Source of the DNA: CAZNKU01 sp045541135
GTDB taxonomy: Bacteria > Bacillota > Clostridia > Monoglobales > Firm-18
DNA: 58,484 nucleotides
Reading direction: 5' to 3'
Assembly: GCA_045541135.1 (NCBI GenBank)
Contig: JAZQIO010000064.1
Span: 1 to 58,484, forward strand
Part shown: one piece after another, positions 42,504 to 52,627 of the stretch
Position numbering within the stretch: position 1 is the first letter of the stretch
Layout: every line of letters begins with the position of its first letter
Position numbers and translations under genes: made by a program
Notes under the pieces: model-generated
The model's input: only the letters and a program-made list of their open reading frames with translations
What the model was told of the DNA's origin: nothing
The model's database searches: none

Positions 42504-45500
42504 ATGTATAGAATAAAGAGAATATTATCGTTGCTAATGTGCTTGATGATTGTATTTGCAGGTATTCCTGCAACTCAATTAGTGGTTAATGGGGCGGATA
42601 ACCGGGTGGTGTCCGTAGATAAGATTACAAAATATGATACTGTTGATGATGTGTTGGCAGACGGTTGGTCCGGCGGAGATTTATATTTGGGAATCGGAAT
42701 TGACGACAAAGGTTATGTTTCGCTGAATCAGAGTACACAAACAATTCTTAATGCAAGCGGAACAGGTGCGAATGCTGCATTTTCTGGTGTTGTAACATAT
42801 AAATTGCCTGCAGGGGTTGTTGCAGCAGATGATGCAAACCGAACAAAAATAATAACTGAAGATGGTAAGTACACAGGTAATCTGCAGATTGATATTAAAG
42901 GTAATTTTGATATGGGTCCTTCAAAATATACTTACGAAGGAAAAACTATCAATGAGTCATTTAACTCTATATATTTAAGAGGTAATCTTACAGGCGCAAT
43001 GTGGAGAATACGCCCATCTAATGCTATGCTGTTAAATAATTCGGACGAATCAAAGGGTAACAGCATTAAGTACAATGGCTCTGCAAGTCTTGGGGGTGTA
43101 CCAAAGAATGGTATAACACTTACAGCAATTATAGATACGGTTAATGAAACTGCAGAAGGTACGGTTGAACCGGGTAATGGTGCAACCACAAGCGGGCCTA
43201 CATGGGCTGGAAAATCCAACACTGATTTGAAGTATATAAGTAAAGTCGATGTGGAGCATATGCAAAGACTTCCTGTGGGGTCATATACACAGATTGAAAA
43301 TATAAAAATCACAACATTAGACCCTAAATTTGGTGTAGAAACAACGGCTATGATTGGGAATTTACCCCATAAACTTAATGTAAATAACATAAATGCAGTT
43401 AAAGAATTACAGTTTATATTGCCTGAAATAAGTGGGGTTGTATGGTCATCAACTGATAATAGTGTAATATCAATAGATGGAACAACAGCATATGTAACCC
43501 GTACAAAGGGTATGGATAAAGAAGTTTCAATAAAAGCTACATTTACAACAGATGGCATCAAATACTCCAAGGAATATTCTATGACAGTTGCAAAGGCCGA
43601 TAATATTGTAAAATATTATGTGGACAAGGAAATATATTATTCAACAGAAATTGCAGACGGTGGCAATGCAATGTATATTGATGCACCTGCAAAAGACAAT
43701 ATGGATTTTATAGGTTGGTATGAAAAAGATGGAGAAACAGCATTCGACTTTAATTCAACTGTTAATGACCACATTGACCTTTATGCAAAATATGCTCCGA
43801 AGAATTATGATATTTGCTTTGTGGTAGATGATACAACATATAAAAAACTTACAGGTAAATATGGCATGACAATTGAGGGAGCTATTCCTGATGTTCCCGT
43901 TAAAGAAGGATGGACGGCAGTTGGCTGGGTAATCAGTGGCACAGATATTATATTTGACGAAAATACTCTTGTTACAGGTCAAATGATAATTGAGGCAAAA
44001 TATATTGAAGGTGTTTTGAATAAATGCAATGTAACTTTTAAAGTGGACGGAGAGGATTATACAAGTGCACAGGTGTTTGAAGGATTTCCGTTAACATTAC
44101 CTGAAAATCCCATAAAAGAAAACTACGTGTTTGATTATTGGGAATTGGAAGGCTCAAAATACGATGAAAAGTTACCTGTTACATCAGACTTGGTTTTGAC
44201 TGCTAAATTCAGTCCAAAGCCTGTAACAGTTAAGTTTTATATGGATGAATCAATGGAAACATTGCATTCCGAAGGTGTTGGTTATTATAATACAGCATAC
44301 GGAACATTGCCGGTGCCTACAAAAAGCACATTTAAGTTTGTGGGGTGGAAACTTGCAGACGGCAACGATTTCACAGAAAGCACTGTAATTACCGAGGAAA
44401 TTTCCGTATATGCTGTATGGGAATCGGCAATTAAAGTTTTGATGGATGAGGATATTACAAAATATACAAGTTTGACAGGTAATAATGTTGAATTCATCAA
44501 ACCGTCAACAAGTGTATCACAGGCATATTTTGATGAAGGACTTAACCTTATGGTTTCAAATTCAAAACCAACCAGCAGAGCTCATGAAAATTCATTAGTA
44601 GCCAGATTCAGAATACCCATGAATGATTACGATACTGTCAACAGAACACAGTTATATAATAATAAACTTGTGGGTGATTATGAAGTAGCTGTTACTTTTG
44701 ATGTTAAACTGTCAGGCAAATATACACTTGAAGACGGAACAACCGTAAATGCGCCTTATGCTTTGTTTAGTACGGGTTCTTTAAGCAACACTTCATTAAA
44801 GTCCATATTATTAAACAGATTTATTGCCAGTGGAATGCAAAGCTATAATACTAATTCCACAACAACAAACTCCTTTAATAACAAAGCGGACGACAAGGTT
44901 GGTTATACCACTACATATGCTTATCCCACAGCAGACAGTAACGGAGTTTCGAAAGATTATGTTGTGAAAACCCGTTATAATACAGTAACAAACGATGCGT
45001 ATCTTACTGTGAATGACCGCACAGATGTGTCGTGGGGACAGGCTACTAAAGCATCATACATAGATGGTTTCCATATTAAATTTATGGAATGTTTCCGCAA
45101 TGGTGATTTTCTGAAAATTAAAAGAGTTACCGTAACTCAGTATGATGTTGATTCAACCGATTCGGATTATATTCAGGCGATGAACCTTGTCAATTCTTTG
45201 CCCGAATCTGTTGTTTCGGATCCATATAATGTTGTTGGAAATATAGAAATTCCGTCTATCCCGGGTGTAAGCTGGACATCTTCTTCCGAAACAATAGTTT
45301 CTGCAAAAACAGGTGAGGTTTCAAGATGGTATGATGATGAAGAGATTATTCTTACAGCAAATGTTTTGTGCGGAAATTATTCGTATTCAAAGGAATATTA
45401 CCTTACAGTAAAAGGCAGTTCTTCCGGTGACAGACAGGAAATAATTAACCATACATTCGATAGCGAAAATATTGAAAATTGGACTTTTGTTAATTTTGCA

Positions 45501-48500
45501 GATTCACCTATTGCAGGTTATACAGCAAGTGATGACGGTTTGGTTATTAAAAAGTTAACTCCTGCTACAGAACCTGATAAAACATATGAAACAAAGAGAT
45601 ATTTTGCCTTTTATGATCTGTACAGACAAGTGGATTCGGACTCATACAGTACAACCGAAACTAAGGATTTAAAAGGGGTTTACGATGTTACTGTTGACCT
45701 TTCAAAATATTCTACATCAAAAATTCCTATGAATGTGGCAGTCGGTTACAGAAACGGAAATACTTTTTACAGTTTGGGTATGCTTAAAATATCCTGCGAC
45801 GGAACAAAATTTGCATTCCAGGAAACAAAAGAAACAAAACGCAGTATAGATGTAGAAATTGAAGATTCTTCAATGGTTACATTCCGAGTAGATAATATCC
45901 GCAACGAGATATGCCTTTATGTAGATGGTAAACTTATTACAGAGCGTTTTTCGTATTACAATGTTTTAGGAGAAGATGCTAAGATTAACTCTGTCAAAGT
46001 AGAGTTGGACGAAAATAACAATGCAGATGACAGTATAACTGTAAAGAATATAAGCGTGGCTGAAATTGTTTCAGAGGATATTGAAAAATACAGTAATGTA
46101 ATCAATGCGGCAAAGACCATTGATGTATATGATATTACAGCGAATCCTCAGGCGGTTTCCGGTTATATAAATCATTTGCCTGAAAATGTAGACGGCTACA
46201 AGGTGAATTGGCAATCTTGCAGCAATCAAATTGATTTGGAAACCGGAATGGTATTTCACGATTCTGTTGCCCGTGAAGTGATTTTGACGGCTGAAATATT
46301 TAACGAAGCTGAAATGTATCCTGTATATGTTAAAAAGGATTTCAAACTTAATGTACGTGCAGCTTTAAACAGTGCTGAATTGGATAAATTCAAAATCAAC
46401 CAGTTGGGAATGATTACAAAGCAGAATAATGATGATATAAGATACAACCTTGATATTCCTCAGGTTGATGGAGTGGTGTGGACATCTTCAAATCCGGAAA
46501 TAATTGATAATAACGGAAAAATCAATGATGATATTACCATTACAGAAAGTAAGGATGTTGTAATCAGTGCAGCAAGCAATGGGGCAACAAAGGAATATAA
46601 ATTTACAGTATTACCACGTACACCTTACATTAATCTTTCTGAGGGTGCACTTCCGTTGGGTATAAACTTGGACGGAATAGTTGATGCAAAGGTTTCGTCT
46701 GATGTTAAAGTAAGTTTTTCATATACAAATAATAATGAAGACGGCAAAGTAAATATTTGTGATGAAAATGGAAATGTTCTTCTTTCAATGGTAGCGGAGC
46801 CTGAAGGCTTCTGGTTTGATTACCGTGGTACAGATTACAAAAAGTTTGTACAAACATCAGCGGATATTGATGTAATTGTTATGCCTGATGTTGATAAAGC
46901 GGCTATATTTGTTGACGATATTCTAGTTGCTGACTACGTGTCATTAAAAACAAATGCCGAATATGTAGCAAGTGTAGAAACAACAAATAGGCTGCTTGAT
47001 ATTGGAGAAGTTGTAATAGCAACAGATAAGTATGGAATGTTGCAGGCAAATATTGACAATTTTGATTATTTTGATGATGTTTTGAGCGGTTATGCTGATT
47101 CTGACGGATTGAGCTTCCCAAAATCTGTATTTACAGACAGCGTTATGTATGACAAGGCAGTGTGGACATCATCCAACACAGCTGTACTTGCAAATAACGG
47201 TGTTGTTACATTACCGCTTGCAATGACATTGGTTGACCTTGAATTCAGAATAACAGATGTTGAAAATGCAGATGTGTATATTAAAAAGGATTTTGTAATT
47301 GCAGTAGATTGTGATAACTCTAAAAACTTGGTTTACGGAAAAGTACCTTCGGTTTCCTTTAAGGATCCCGATTATCCTCAGTCCAATATTTCCGACAACA
47401 ATACAAATACTGTATTTAAGGTTATAAATTCCAATGTATATGATTCTGAAATTATTTTCGACATTGGTAACAGAACAAGCTTTAATTCGATATTTGTACT
47501 TTTGGATGATTTTGGAATAGAAGAATATTCAATATTTGTATCAGAGGACGGTAAAGTGTGGAACAATGTTGCTTCCGGTAATATGCAGGGCAAAATTTCG
47601 GAATTTGTTAAATTTGCCAATACCTCTGCATCATATGTAAAATTTGTAATAAAGAAATGCAAAGTTAAAGAAATTGATATCAGTGAACTTAAGCTGTTCT
47701 TCAATGCATCGGCTGCAGAATTTGCACAAATTGATTTGGAAACATTAAATGTACCCTCTACAGTCAGCGGTTCAAAGATTACACTACCTTCTGTGGGAAC
47801 AAATGGAACAAATATTGTTTGGGAGTCTTCGAACCCAAACGTTATATCGGCAGATGGTAGGGTTACAAGACCTAAAAATCCAACAACAGTTATCCTTACG
47901 GCAAAAGTTGTTGTTGACGGTAAGGAGTATACAAGAGAATTTCAAGTTTATGTAGATGCTGATTCATCTAACGGACCTTCACAAGGTGGTGGCGGTGCCG
48001 GCGGTGGCGGCATGGGTTCAAGTGTTACAGCAAGTCCTGTTTTAGGTCAGAACAATGACATCGTGTATGTAAATGATATGGAAAATGACAAAATTGATGT
48101 TAAAAATTCTTATTATGATGTTTTGCCGACAGACTGGTATTACAATTCAGTTATAATTCTCACGGAAAAAGGGATTGTTTCAGGTGACGGTACAGGTAAT
48201 TTTAACCCACAGGATAATGTAACCAGAGAACAGTTTGTTAAAATGATTTTAGAAGCACTTGAAGTTGAAATGGTTGAAGCTGAAATCAAGTTTACAGATG
48301 TTGACGAAAATGCCTGGTATGTTGATTACATTACGACAGCGCATAAACTTAACCTTGTAAATGGTCTTGCTGAAACTCATTTCGGTATAGGCTCGAACAT
48401 CTCAAGACAGGATATGGCAGTGCTTATTGAAAGAGTACTAAGCTATAAAAATATTGAAGTAGCAAAGGAAGAAGTAGAACCGTTTGCAGATACAACATCA

Positions 48501-48650
48501 GTTGCAGACTATGCAAAGGATGCAGTAGCAAACATGAAGTCAATTGGTTTAATTCAGGGCTACAACAATATGTATAATCCTAAAGATAATCTTACAAGAG
48601 CAGAAGCAGCTACTGTAATAGCATCTTTGTTAGAACTTTTGGCAAAATAA
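42504..48650 (+). CDS. Giant SLH-anchored surface protein with InlB-type, bacterial Ig-like and discoidin-like domains
   Basis: This 2,048-residue exported protein has a signal peptide (MYRIKRILSLLMCLMIVFAG). Residues about 365-645 carry four InlB/Flg_new-type repeats (FIGWYEKDG, AVGWVISG, FDYWELEG, FVGWKLADG). About six short Ig-like segments with the mark VxWTSSN occur along the length (for example VVWSSTDN, VSWTSSSE, VVWTSSNP, IVWESSNP). An F5/8-type-C-like domain lies near 1630-1735. A Gly-rich linker (about 1830) leads to three C-terminal SLH repeats (WYYNSVIILTEKGIVSGDG; NAWYVDYITTAHKLNLVNG; YAKDAVANMKSIGLIQGYN). It probably binds glycans at the surface. I start at 42504 after GGAGG. 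Confidence 0.85.
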   Translation: MYRIKRILSLLMCLMIVFAGIPATQLVVNGADNRVVSVDKITKYDTVDDVLADGWSGGDLYLGIGIDDKGYVSLNQSTQTILNASGTGANAAFSGVVTYKLPAGVVAADDANRTKIITEDGKYTGNLQIDIKGNFDMGPSKYTYEGKTINESFNSIYLRGNLTGAMWRIRPSNAMLLNNSDESKGNSIKYNGSASLGGVPKNGITLTAIIDTVNETAEGTVEPGNGATTSGPTWAGKSNTDLKYISKVDVEHMQRLPVGSYTQIENIKITTLDPKFGVETTAMIGNLPHKLNVNNINAVKELQFILPEISGVVWSSTDNSVISIDGTTAYVTRTKGMDKEVSIKATFTTDGIKYSKEYSMTVAKADNIVKYYVDKEIYYSTEIADGGNAMYIDAPAKDNMDFIGWYEKDGETAFDFNSTVNDHIDLYAKYAPKNYDICFVVDDTTYKKLTGKYGMTIEGAIPDVPVKEGWTAVGWVISGTDIIFDENTLVTGQMIIEAKYIEGVLNKCNVTFKVDGEDYTSAQVFEGFPLTLPENPIKENYVFDYWELEGSKYDEKLPVTSDLVLTAKFSPKPVTVKFYMDESMETLHSEGVGYYNTAYGTLPVPTKSTFKFVGWKLADGNDFTESTVITEEISVYAVWESAIKVLMDEDITKYTSLTGNNVEFIKPSTSVSQAYFDEGLNLMVSNSKPTSRAHENSLVARFRIPMNDYDTVNRTQLYNNKLVGDYEVAVTFDVKLSGKYTLEDGTTVNAPYALFSTGSLSNTSLKSILLNRFIASGMQSYNTNSTTTNSFNNKADDKVGYTTTYAYPTADSNGVSKDYVVKTRYNTVTNDAYLTVNDRTDVSWGQATKASYIDGFHIKFMECFRNGDFLKIKRVTVTQYDVDSTDSDYIQAMNLVNSLPESVVSDPYNVVGNIEIPSIPGVSWTSSSETIVSAKTGEVSRWYDDEEIILTANVLCGNYSYSKEYYLTVKGSSSGDRQEIINHTFDSENIENWTFVNFADSPIAGYTASDDGLVIKKLTPATEPDKTYETKRYFAFYDLYRQVDSDSYSTTETKDLKGVYDVTVDLSKYSTSKIPMNVAVGYRNGNTFYSLGMLKISCDGTKFAFQETKETKRSIDVEIEDSSMVTFRVDNIRNEICLYVDGKLITERFSYYNVLGEDAKINSVKVELDENNNADDSITVKNISVAEIVSEDIEKYSNVINAAKTIDVYDITANPQAVSGYINHLPENVDGYKVNWQSCSNQIDLETGMVFHDSVAREVILTAEIFNEAEMYPVYVKKDFKLNVRAALNSAELDKFKINQLGMITKQNNDDIRYNLDIPQVDGVVWTSSNPEIIDNNGKINDDITITESKDVVISAASNGATKEYKFTVLPRTPYINLSEGALPLGINLDGIVDAKVSSDVKVSFSYTNNNEDGKVNICDENGNVLLSMVAEPEGFWFDYRGTDYKKFVQTSADIDVIVMPDVDKAAIFVDDILVADYVSLKTNAEYVASVETTNRLLDIGEVVIATDKYGMLQANIDNFDYFDDVLSGYADSDGLSFPKSVFTDSVMYDKAVWTSSNTAVLANNGVVTLPLAMTLVDLEFRITDVENADVYIKKDFVIAVDCDNSKNLVYGKVPSVSFKDPDYPQSNISDNNTNTVFKVINSNVYDSEIIFDIGNRTSFNSIFVLLDDFGIEEYSIFVSEDGKVWNNVASGNMQGKISEFVKFANTSASYVKFVIKKCKVKEIDISELKLFFNASAAEFAQIDLETLNVPSTVSGSKITLPSVGTNGTNIVWESSNPNVISADGRVTRPKNPTTVILTAKVVVDGKEYTREFQVYVDADSSNGPSQGGGGAGGGGMGSSVTASPVLGQNNDIVYVNDMENDKIDVKNSYYDVLPTDWYYNSVIILTEKGIVSGDGTGNFNPQDNVTREQFVKMILEALEVEMVEAEIKFTDVDENAWYVDYITTAHKLNLVNGLAETHFGIGSNISRQDMAVLIERVLSYKNIEVAKEEVEPFADTTSVADYAKDAVANMKSIGLIQGYNNMYNPKDNLTRAEAATVIASLLELLAK

Positions 48651-48661
48651 AAAACAAAATC

Positions 48662-48697
48662 GGTGACAGTCTGTGAGGCGATCCCTCACAGTCACAC
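48662..48697 (+). promoter_or_regulatory. Intercistronic stem-loop between the SLH genes
   Basis: CTGTGAGG (48671-48678) and CCTCACAG (48684-48691) pair perfectly around CGATC. An outer helix GTGA/TCAC (48663-48666 with 48692-48695) continues the stem after a four-base bulge. No T-run follows. It may stabilise or process the long surface-protein message. Confidence 0.5.
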
Positions 48698-48725
48698 CGT
48701 AATTAACAAAGAAGGGAGATTATCC

Positions 48726-51700
48726 ATGAAGAAAATTTTGAGTTTTATTTTGATTGTATGTGTAATAGCTTCGTTAATTACGGGGATAAGCTATATGAAT
48801 ACAGAAAATGTTTATGCTCGCCTGGATGGAGAAGATAACAGACAAGTATATCAACCTACAGATGATCCTGTGTTTTATTATCAGCCGCCGGTTGATGAAA
48901 GCGGCAACCACGATTATTTTGGATATCCTATGTATGATGATCCTCAGGATATCACAGATGAGGAATTTTTCGGGAAATGGGATGACGTTGCAGGCGAATG
49001 GGTTTTGGAACCTTACTTCAGATATTCCGATTTTCCGGAAATGAAGTTGGTTGAGGATGCGGCAAGAGCAGGAGACTATGCCGCCGCAAAAGAGAAAATT
49101 CTTAAATATTATAAGGATGTACCAAACCGAGGGGAAAAATCCTCTTATAATATACCTGATGCGAAAATAGAAACATATTTAGAAGCACTTTCACGAAATA
49201 TCTTTGCGTATGCATATATTTCTTCAGAATCCATAGGCGGTTTTGAACTGCCTGCAGAAAATTGGGGCAAAACAGAAGTTGATGTATTGTATGAAATCAA
49301 GGAGGCAAGGGGTTCATACACGGACTTTAATGTCATGGTTGCTTCAGGTGATAAGTACTGGACAACTGCACAGATATATTCTAACGATGCATCAGACCCG
49401 TCTGTAAGACCTGTACTGCGTTTAGAAGTAAATGGTGTTGTCGTTGAAAAACCCGTTACCAAAGATACTATGGTAGTGGGAGGAAATCAGGCAGATATAA
49501 ATTTTGCGTACGATGAAATTATACAAATTCAGGAACATGGTACATTTGACGATATATATGGTACATATAATTCCTATGATGAAAACACAAAACGTGCATT
49601 TATAGCTTTTGATATAAGTGATATTAAAAGTAGTGACGTTATTACAGAAGCAAAGATTGTATTTACCGGACGCAGTATTATTACTGAAGAAACAAGAAAC
49701 AAATTTGCAGACGAAAATGGGACACCTTATTCAGGTAATTCAAGAGATAAATATATGTGGGCTTTATGGTATAAGTCTTCCGCGTGGGAAGAAACTGAGC
49801 TTACCTGGAACTCTACTATTATTGCAGACAAACATTATTTTTCCTGTAATGATATGAATGCCTGGGATTTCATTTCATCAAACAGCACAACCGCTAAAGG
49901 TAAAGTTTGCGATTATCATCGTGACGGACAGATTGGTAGTCTTAGAAAAGCATACCTTTATTACAAAGATGAACGTTTTGCATATACGTTTTTAAGACAG
50001 GAAATGGCAATGCTCAATTCAATAGGTTTTGAGCCGGAGGTTATGAACTCTCTTGATATGTCTACACATCTTACCGGTCTTGCATCAGGGTTTTATGCGA
50101 TGATGTCAAGTGAGTATATGACACCCGATGTATGTACGGCACTGTTAAAGTATATGTGGCAACTCACGAATGTTCAGGTTGAAACATGGTTTGGTTATTA
50201 CACAAATAACTGGGCGACATTTGCAACGGGAGCGGTGTATAAAAGCCTTGCATTTTTCCCTGAGTGGAGTGTTCATGATTATTGGTATCAAAGACTATTG
50301 GAGGAAAATGACCGTTGCCTTTCTGGTATGACTATTGAAGACGGCTTGTGTATAGAGCTTACACATGCGTATATAAATACTCTTTTGGGTACATTCTCAT
50401 CACCAATGTCAGCTTATGTGATTACGGGGCACGAGCCTCCATATTCAGAAGAACTTTACGAAGATATATATGATATTGTAAAGAGTTTGATGTACACTTC
50501 AGGTCCGTATTTCGGAGGTTTTAATGTGGGTGACTCATATGATCCATATCATTCATATAAGAGCTTGTTCCGTACATGGTATCAGTATCTGTTTGGTGAC
50601 GATAAGGAATTGGAATGGGTTATTACGGACGGTGCTTCAGGAGCAATGCCTGAAAATGCGACTACACATTACCCCATAGGGCTTAAAACCGTTATGAGAT
50701 CGTCGTGGGATAAAAACTCACTACAGCTATCTTTTATAAACAATAGTGATATACGAGCATCACATTATCATAACGATGTTTTATCTGTGGCAATGTTTGC
50801 TTATGGGAAATTCTTGTTGGTAGACCCGGGCTATGGTTCTGACCAGACAAGTGACAATGGACGTGTGTGGACATACAATATGTCTCCTGTTCAACACAAT
50901 CTTGTAACAGTAAACGATACTTATGATTATTTAACCGATGGTGTAGTTGCTGCTACAAAGCTTTCACGCAATTCAACAAGCGAACTTGCCTTTGAATCTA
51001 ATAAATACTACGATTATGTAGAGTATGCTTGTGATGGCTATTCAACTGCTCAAAATATGCAAAGAAGTGTTACGTTCCTTAAAAATCAGAAGTTTTGGAT
51101 TGTTTCGGATTATGCTGTGCCGACAGACCCAAGTGCAGAAAATGTATTTGCACAACACTGGCATATGTATCCGGGAGCGAATCCTACGAACGATGAAAAT
51201 TATGTTGTAAAGAGTAACTTTGATGACGTTAATGTAATGGTAGTACCTGTAGAGTACGAGGACCTTGATGGTGTTCAGTTTGTTGACACTTACTATGCAG
51301 AACAGTCGGGACAGAAAGTTCTGAATAAAAAGGCAATGTACACCAAAACAAAGACGGGTGATGGTAAGTTTACTACTCTGATAATACCGGTTAATATTAA
51401 TGAAGAATTTGAAGTAATGGCAAGAGCAATTTCAAATAAAAATGAAATTAATGATGATATTTTGAATATGGCATACTTTAAAATAACTGAAAAAGTCAGC
51501 GGTGTTACAAGATATTATTACTATTATCACATAAATGATGAATTGTTAAAACCGGCAGATGGTATAAAGCTTGCCGACTATACAACTGATGCAACAACAA
51601 TGCTTATAGAGCAAAACGAAAAGGAAGAAATTGTATCGGTATTTCTTGTTGACGGTTCGTACATCAAGGATTCAAAGATTGACGGAGAGTACCTGTTTAA

Positions 51701-52577
51701 GAATAATAGCTCCACAACTCTTTCTTTCAAAAGAAACGGACAGTTTGTAAACATTATGTCTTCGATGTTGACTGATGTACAACAACTTGAAAATATATCC
51801 ATATATATGCCATCAACTAAAGCGGCTATGCTTGATACAAAAGAAGTGGCTATAAAAAACTCTGACGGTGTCGTTACATTTGAAGGCACATACGGAAGCA
51901 ACAATGTTTCTTCCGGCGGAAGCGGCGGAGGAAGTGGTGGAGGCGGTGCTGTTACACCAAAACCTCCTGTTGTGGAAGATAATAAAACAGAGGAAGATAA
52001 TAAGGATGATGCTGTTACCCCTATTAATCCTGCGGTACAATCATATAATGATGTTAAAGAATGCGACTGGTATTTTGGATATGTAGAAGAACTTACTGAA
52101 AAGGGTATTGTATCAGGTGATGGTACAGGTAAGTTTAATCCAAATGATAATGTAACTCGTGAACAATTTCTTAAAATGCTTATTGAAGCATCAGGTATAG
52201 ATGCGGAAGAAACAGAAAATAGCTTTGCTGATGTAAAGGATATGTGGTACAAACCTTATGTACTTAAGGCTAAAGGTTTTGGCATAGTAAACGGTGTTTC
52301 TGATACCAAGTTTGGCATAGGTGCGAACATAACACGTCAGGATATGGCGGTTATGATAAGCCGTGTAATAGAAAAGCTTGGAACTGAAACAGAAAAAACA
52401 GATGCAGAAGTATTTGCAGACAGTGATAAGGTTTCTGACTACGCGAAAGATGCTGTAATTTTTATGAAGTCCATAGGGCTTATTGAGGGTTATAACAATG
52501 AATACAGACCGTTGGATAATCTTACAAGAGCAGAGGCAGCAAAGGTTATTTATGAACTGTTAAATATAATAAAATAA
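48726..52577 (+). CDS. SLH-anchored polysaccharide lyase, heparinase II/III-like, with DNRLRE/CBM96-like insert
   Basis: This 1,283-residue exported protein has a signal peptide (MKKILSFILIVCVIASLI). An alpha-helical N-terminal part (about 95-160, AAKEKILKYYKDV) is followed by a DNRLRE/CBM96-like region (about 190-380; RAFIAFDISDIKSSDVITEA and WEETELTWNS). Then come an (alpha/alpha) toroid and the heparinase II/III beta-domain near 650-720 (DIRASHYHNDVLSVAMFAYG, FLLVDPGYGS). The HYHND histidine pair fits the catalytic site. A Gly/Ser linker (near 1065) and three SLH repeats end the protein. It would cut acidic polysaccharide at the cell surface; substrate unknown. The ATG at 48726 follows AAGGGAG. 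Confidence 0.8.
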   Translation: MKKILSFILIVCVIASLITGISYMNTENVYARLDGEDNRQVYQPTDDPVFYYQPPVDESGNHDYFGYPMYDDPQDITDEEFFGKWDDVAGEWVLEPYFRYSDFPEMKLVEDAARAGDYAAAKEKILKYYKDVPNRGEKSSYNIPDAKIETYLEALSRNIFAYAYISSESIGGFELPAENWGKTEVDVLYEIKEARGSYTDFNVMVASGDKYWTTAQIYSNDASDPSVRPVLRLEVNGVVVEKPVTKDTMVVGGNQADINFAYDEIIQIQEHGTFDDIYGTYNSYDENTKRAFIAFDISDIKSSDVITEAKIVFTGRSIITEETRNKFADENGTPYSGNSRDKYMWALWYKSSAWEETELTWNSTIIADKHYFSCNDMNAWDFISSNSTTAKGKVCDYHRDGQIGSLRKAYLYYKDERFAYTFLRQEMAMLNSIGFEPEVMNSLDMSTHLTGLASGFYAMMSSEYMTPDVCTALLKYMWQLTNVQVETWFGYYTNNWATFATGAVYKSLAFFPEWSVHDYWYQRLLEENDRCLSGMTIEDGLCIELTHAYINTLLGTFSSPMSAYVITGHEPPYSEELYEDIYDIVKSLMYTSGPYFGGFNVGDSYDPYHSYKSLFRTWYQYLFGDDKELEWVITDGASGAMPENATTHYPIGLKTVMRSSWDKNSLQLSFINNSDIRASHYHNDVLSVAMFAYGKFLLVDPGYGSDQTSDNGRVWTYNMSPVQHNLVTVNDTYDYLTDGVVAATKLSRNSTSELAFESNKYYDYVEYACDGYSTAQNMQRSVTFLKNQKFWIVSDYAVPTDPSAENVFAQHWHMYPGANPTNDENYVVKSNFDDVNVMVVPVEYEDLDGVQFVDTYYAEQSGQKVLNKKAMYTKTKTGDGKFTTLIIPVNINEEFEVMARAISNKNEINDDILNMAYFKITEKVSGVTRYYYYYHINDELLKPADGIKLADYTTDATTMLIEQNEKEEIVSVFLVDGSYIKDSKIDGEYLFKNNSSTTLSFKRNGQFVNIMSSMLTDVQQLENISIYMPSTKAAMLDTKEVAIKNSDGVVTFEGTYGSNNVSSGGSGGGSGGGGAVTPKPPVVEDNKTEEDNKDDAVTPINPAVQSYNDVKECDWYFGYVEELTEKGIVSGDGTGKFNPNDNVTREQFLKMLIEASGIDAEETENSFADVKDMWYKPYVLKAKGFGIVNGVSDTKFGIGANITRQDMAVMISRVIEKLGTETEKTDAEVFADSDKVSDYAKDAVIFMKSIGLIEGYNNEYRPLDNLTRAEAAKVIYELLNIIK

Positions 52578-52588
52578 TCTGTATTGAA

Positions 52589-52619
52589 AAACCGCTACGG
52601 GATTTTCTTGTAGCGGTTT
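52589..52619 (-). terminator. Terminator between the lyase and AraC genes
   Basis: AAACCGCTAC and GTAGCGGTTT (52589-52598 with 52610-52619) form a ten-pair stem. On the minus strand it is followed by TTTTT and so ends the AraC transcript. It may also slow the plus-strand surface operon. Confidence 0.75.
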
Positions 52620-52627
52620 AAAAAGGG

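Noticed and set aside
42932..43570. Antisense frame of 212 codons within the giant SLH gene
   Set aside because: It is on the opposite strand of a clear coding gene, has no ribosome site, and the composition is that of a shadow frame.
51578..52252. Antisense frame of 224 codons over the lyase C-terminus, rich in Ser and Pro
   Set aside because: The Pro-rich part is the complement of the Gly-rich linker of the real protein. No start signal.
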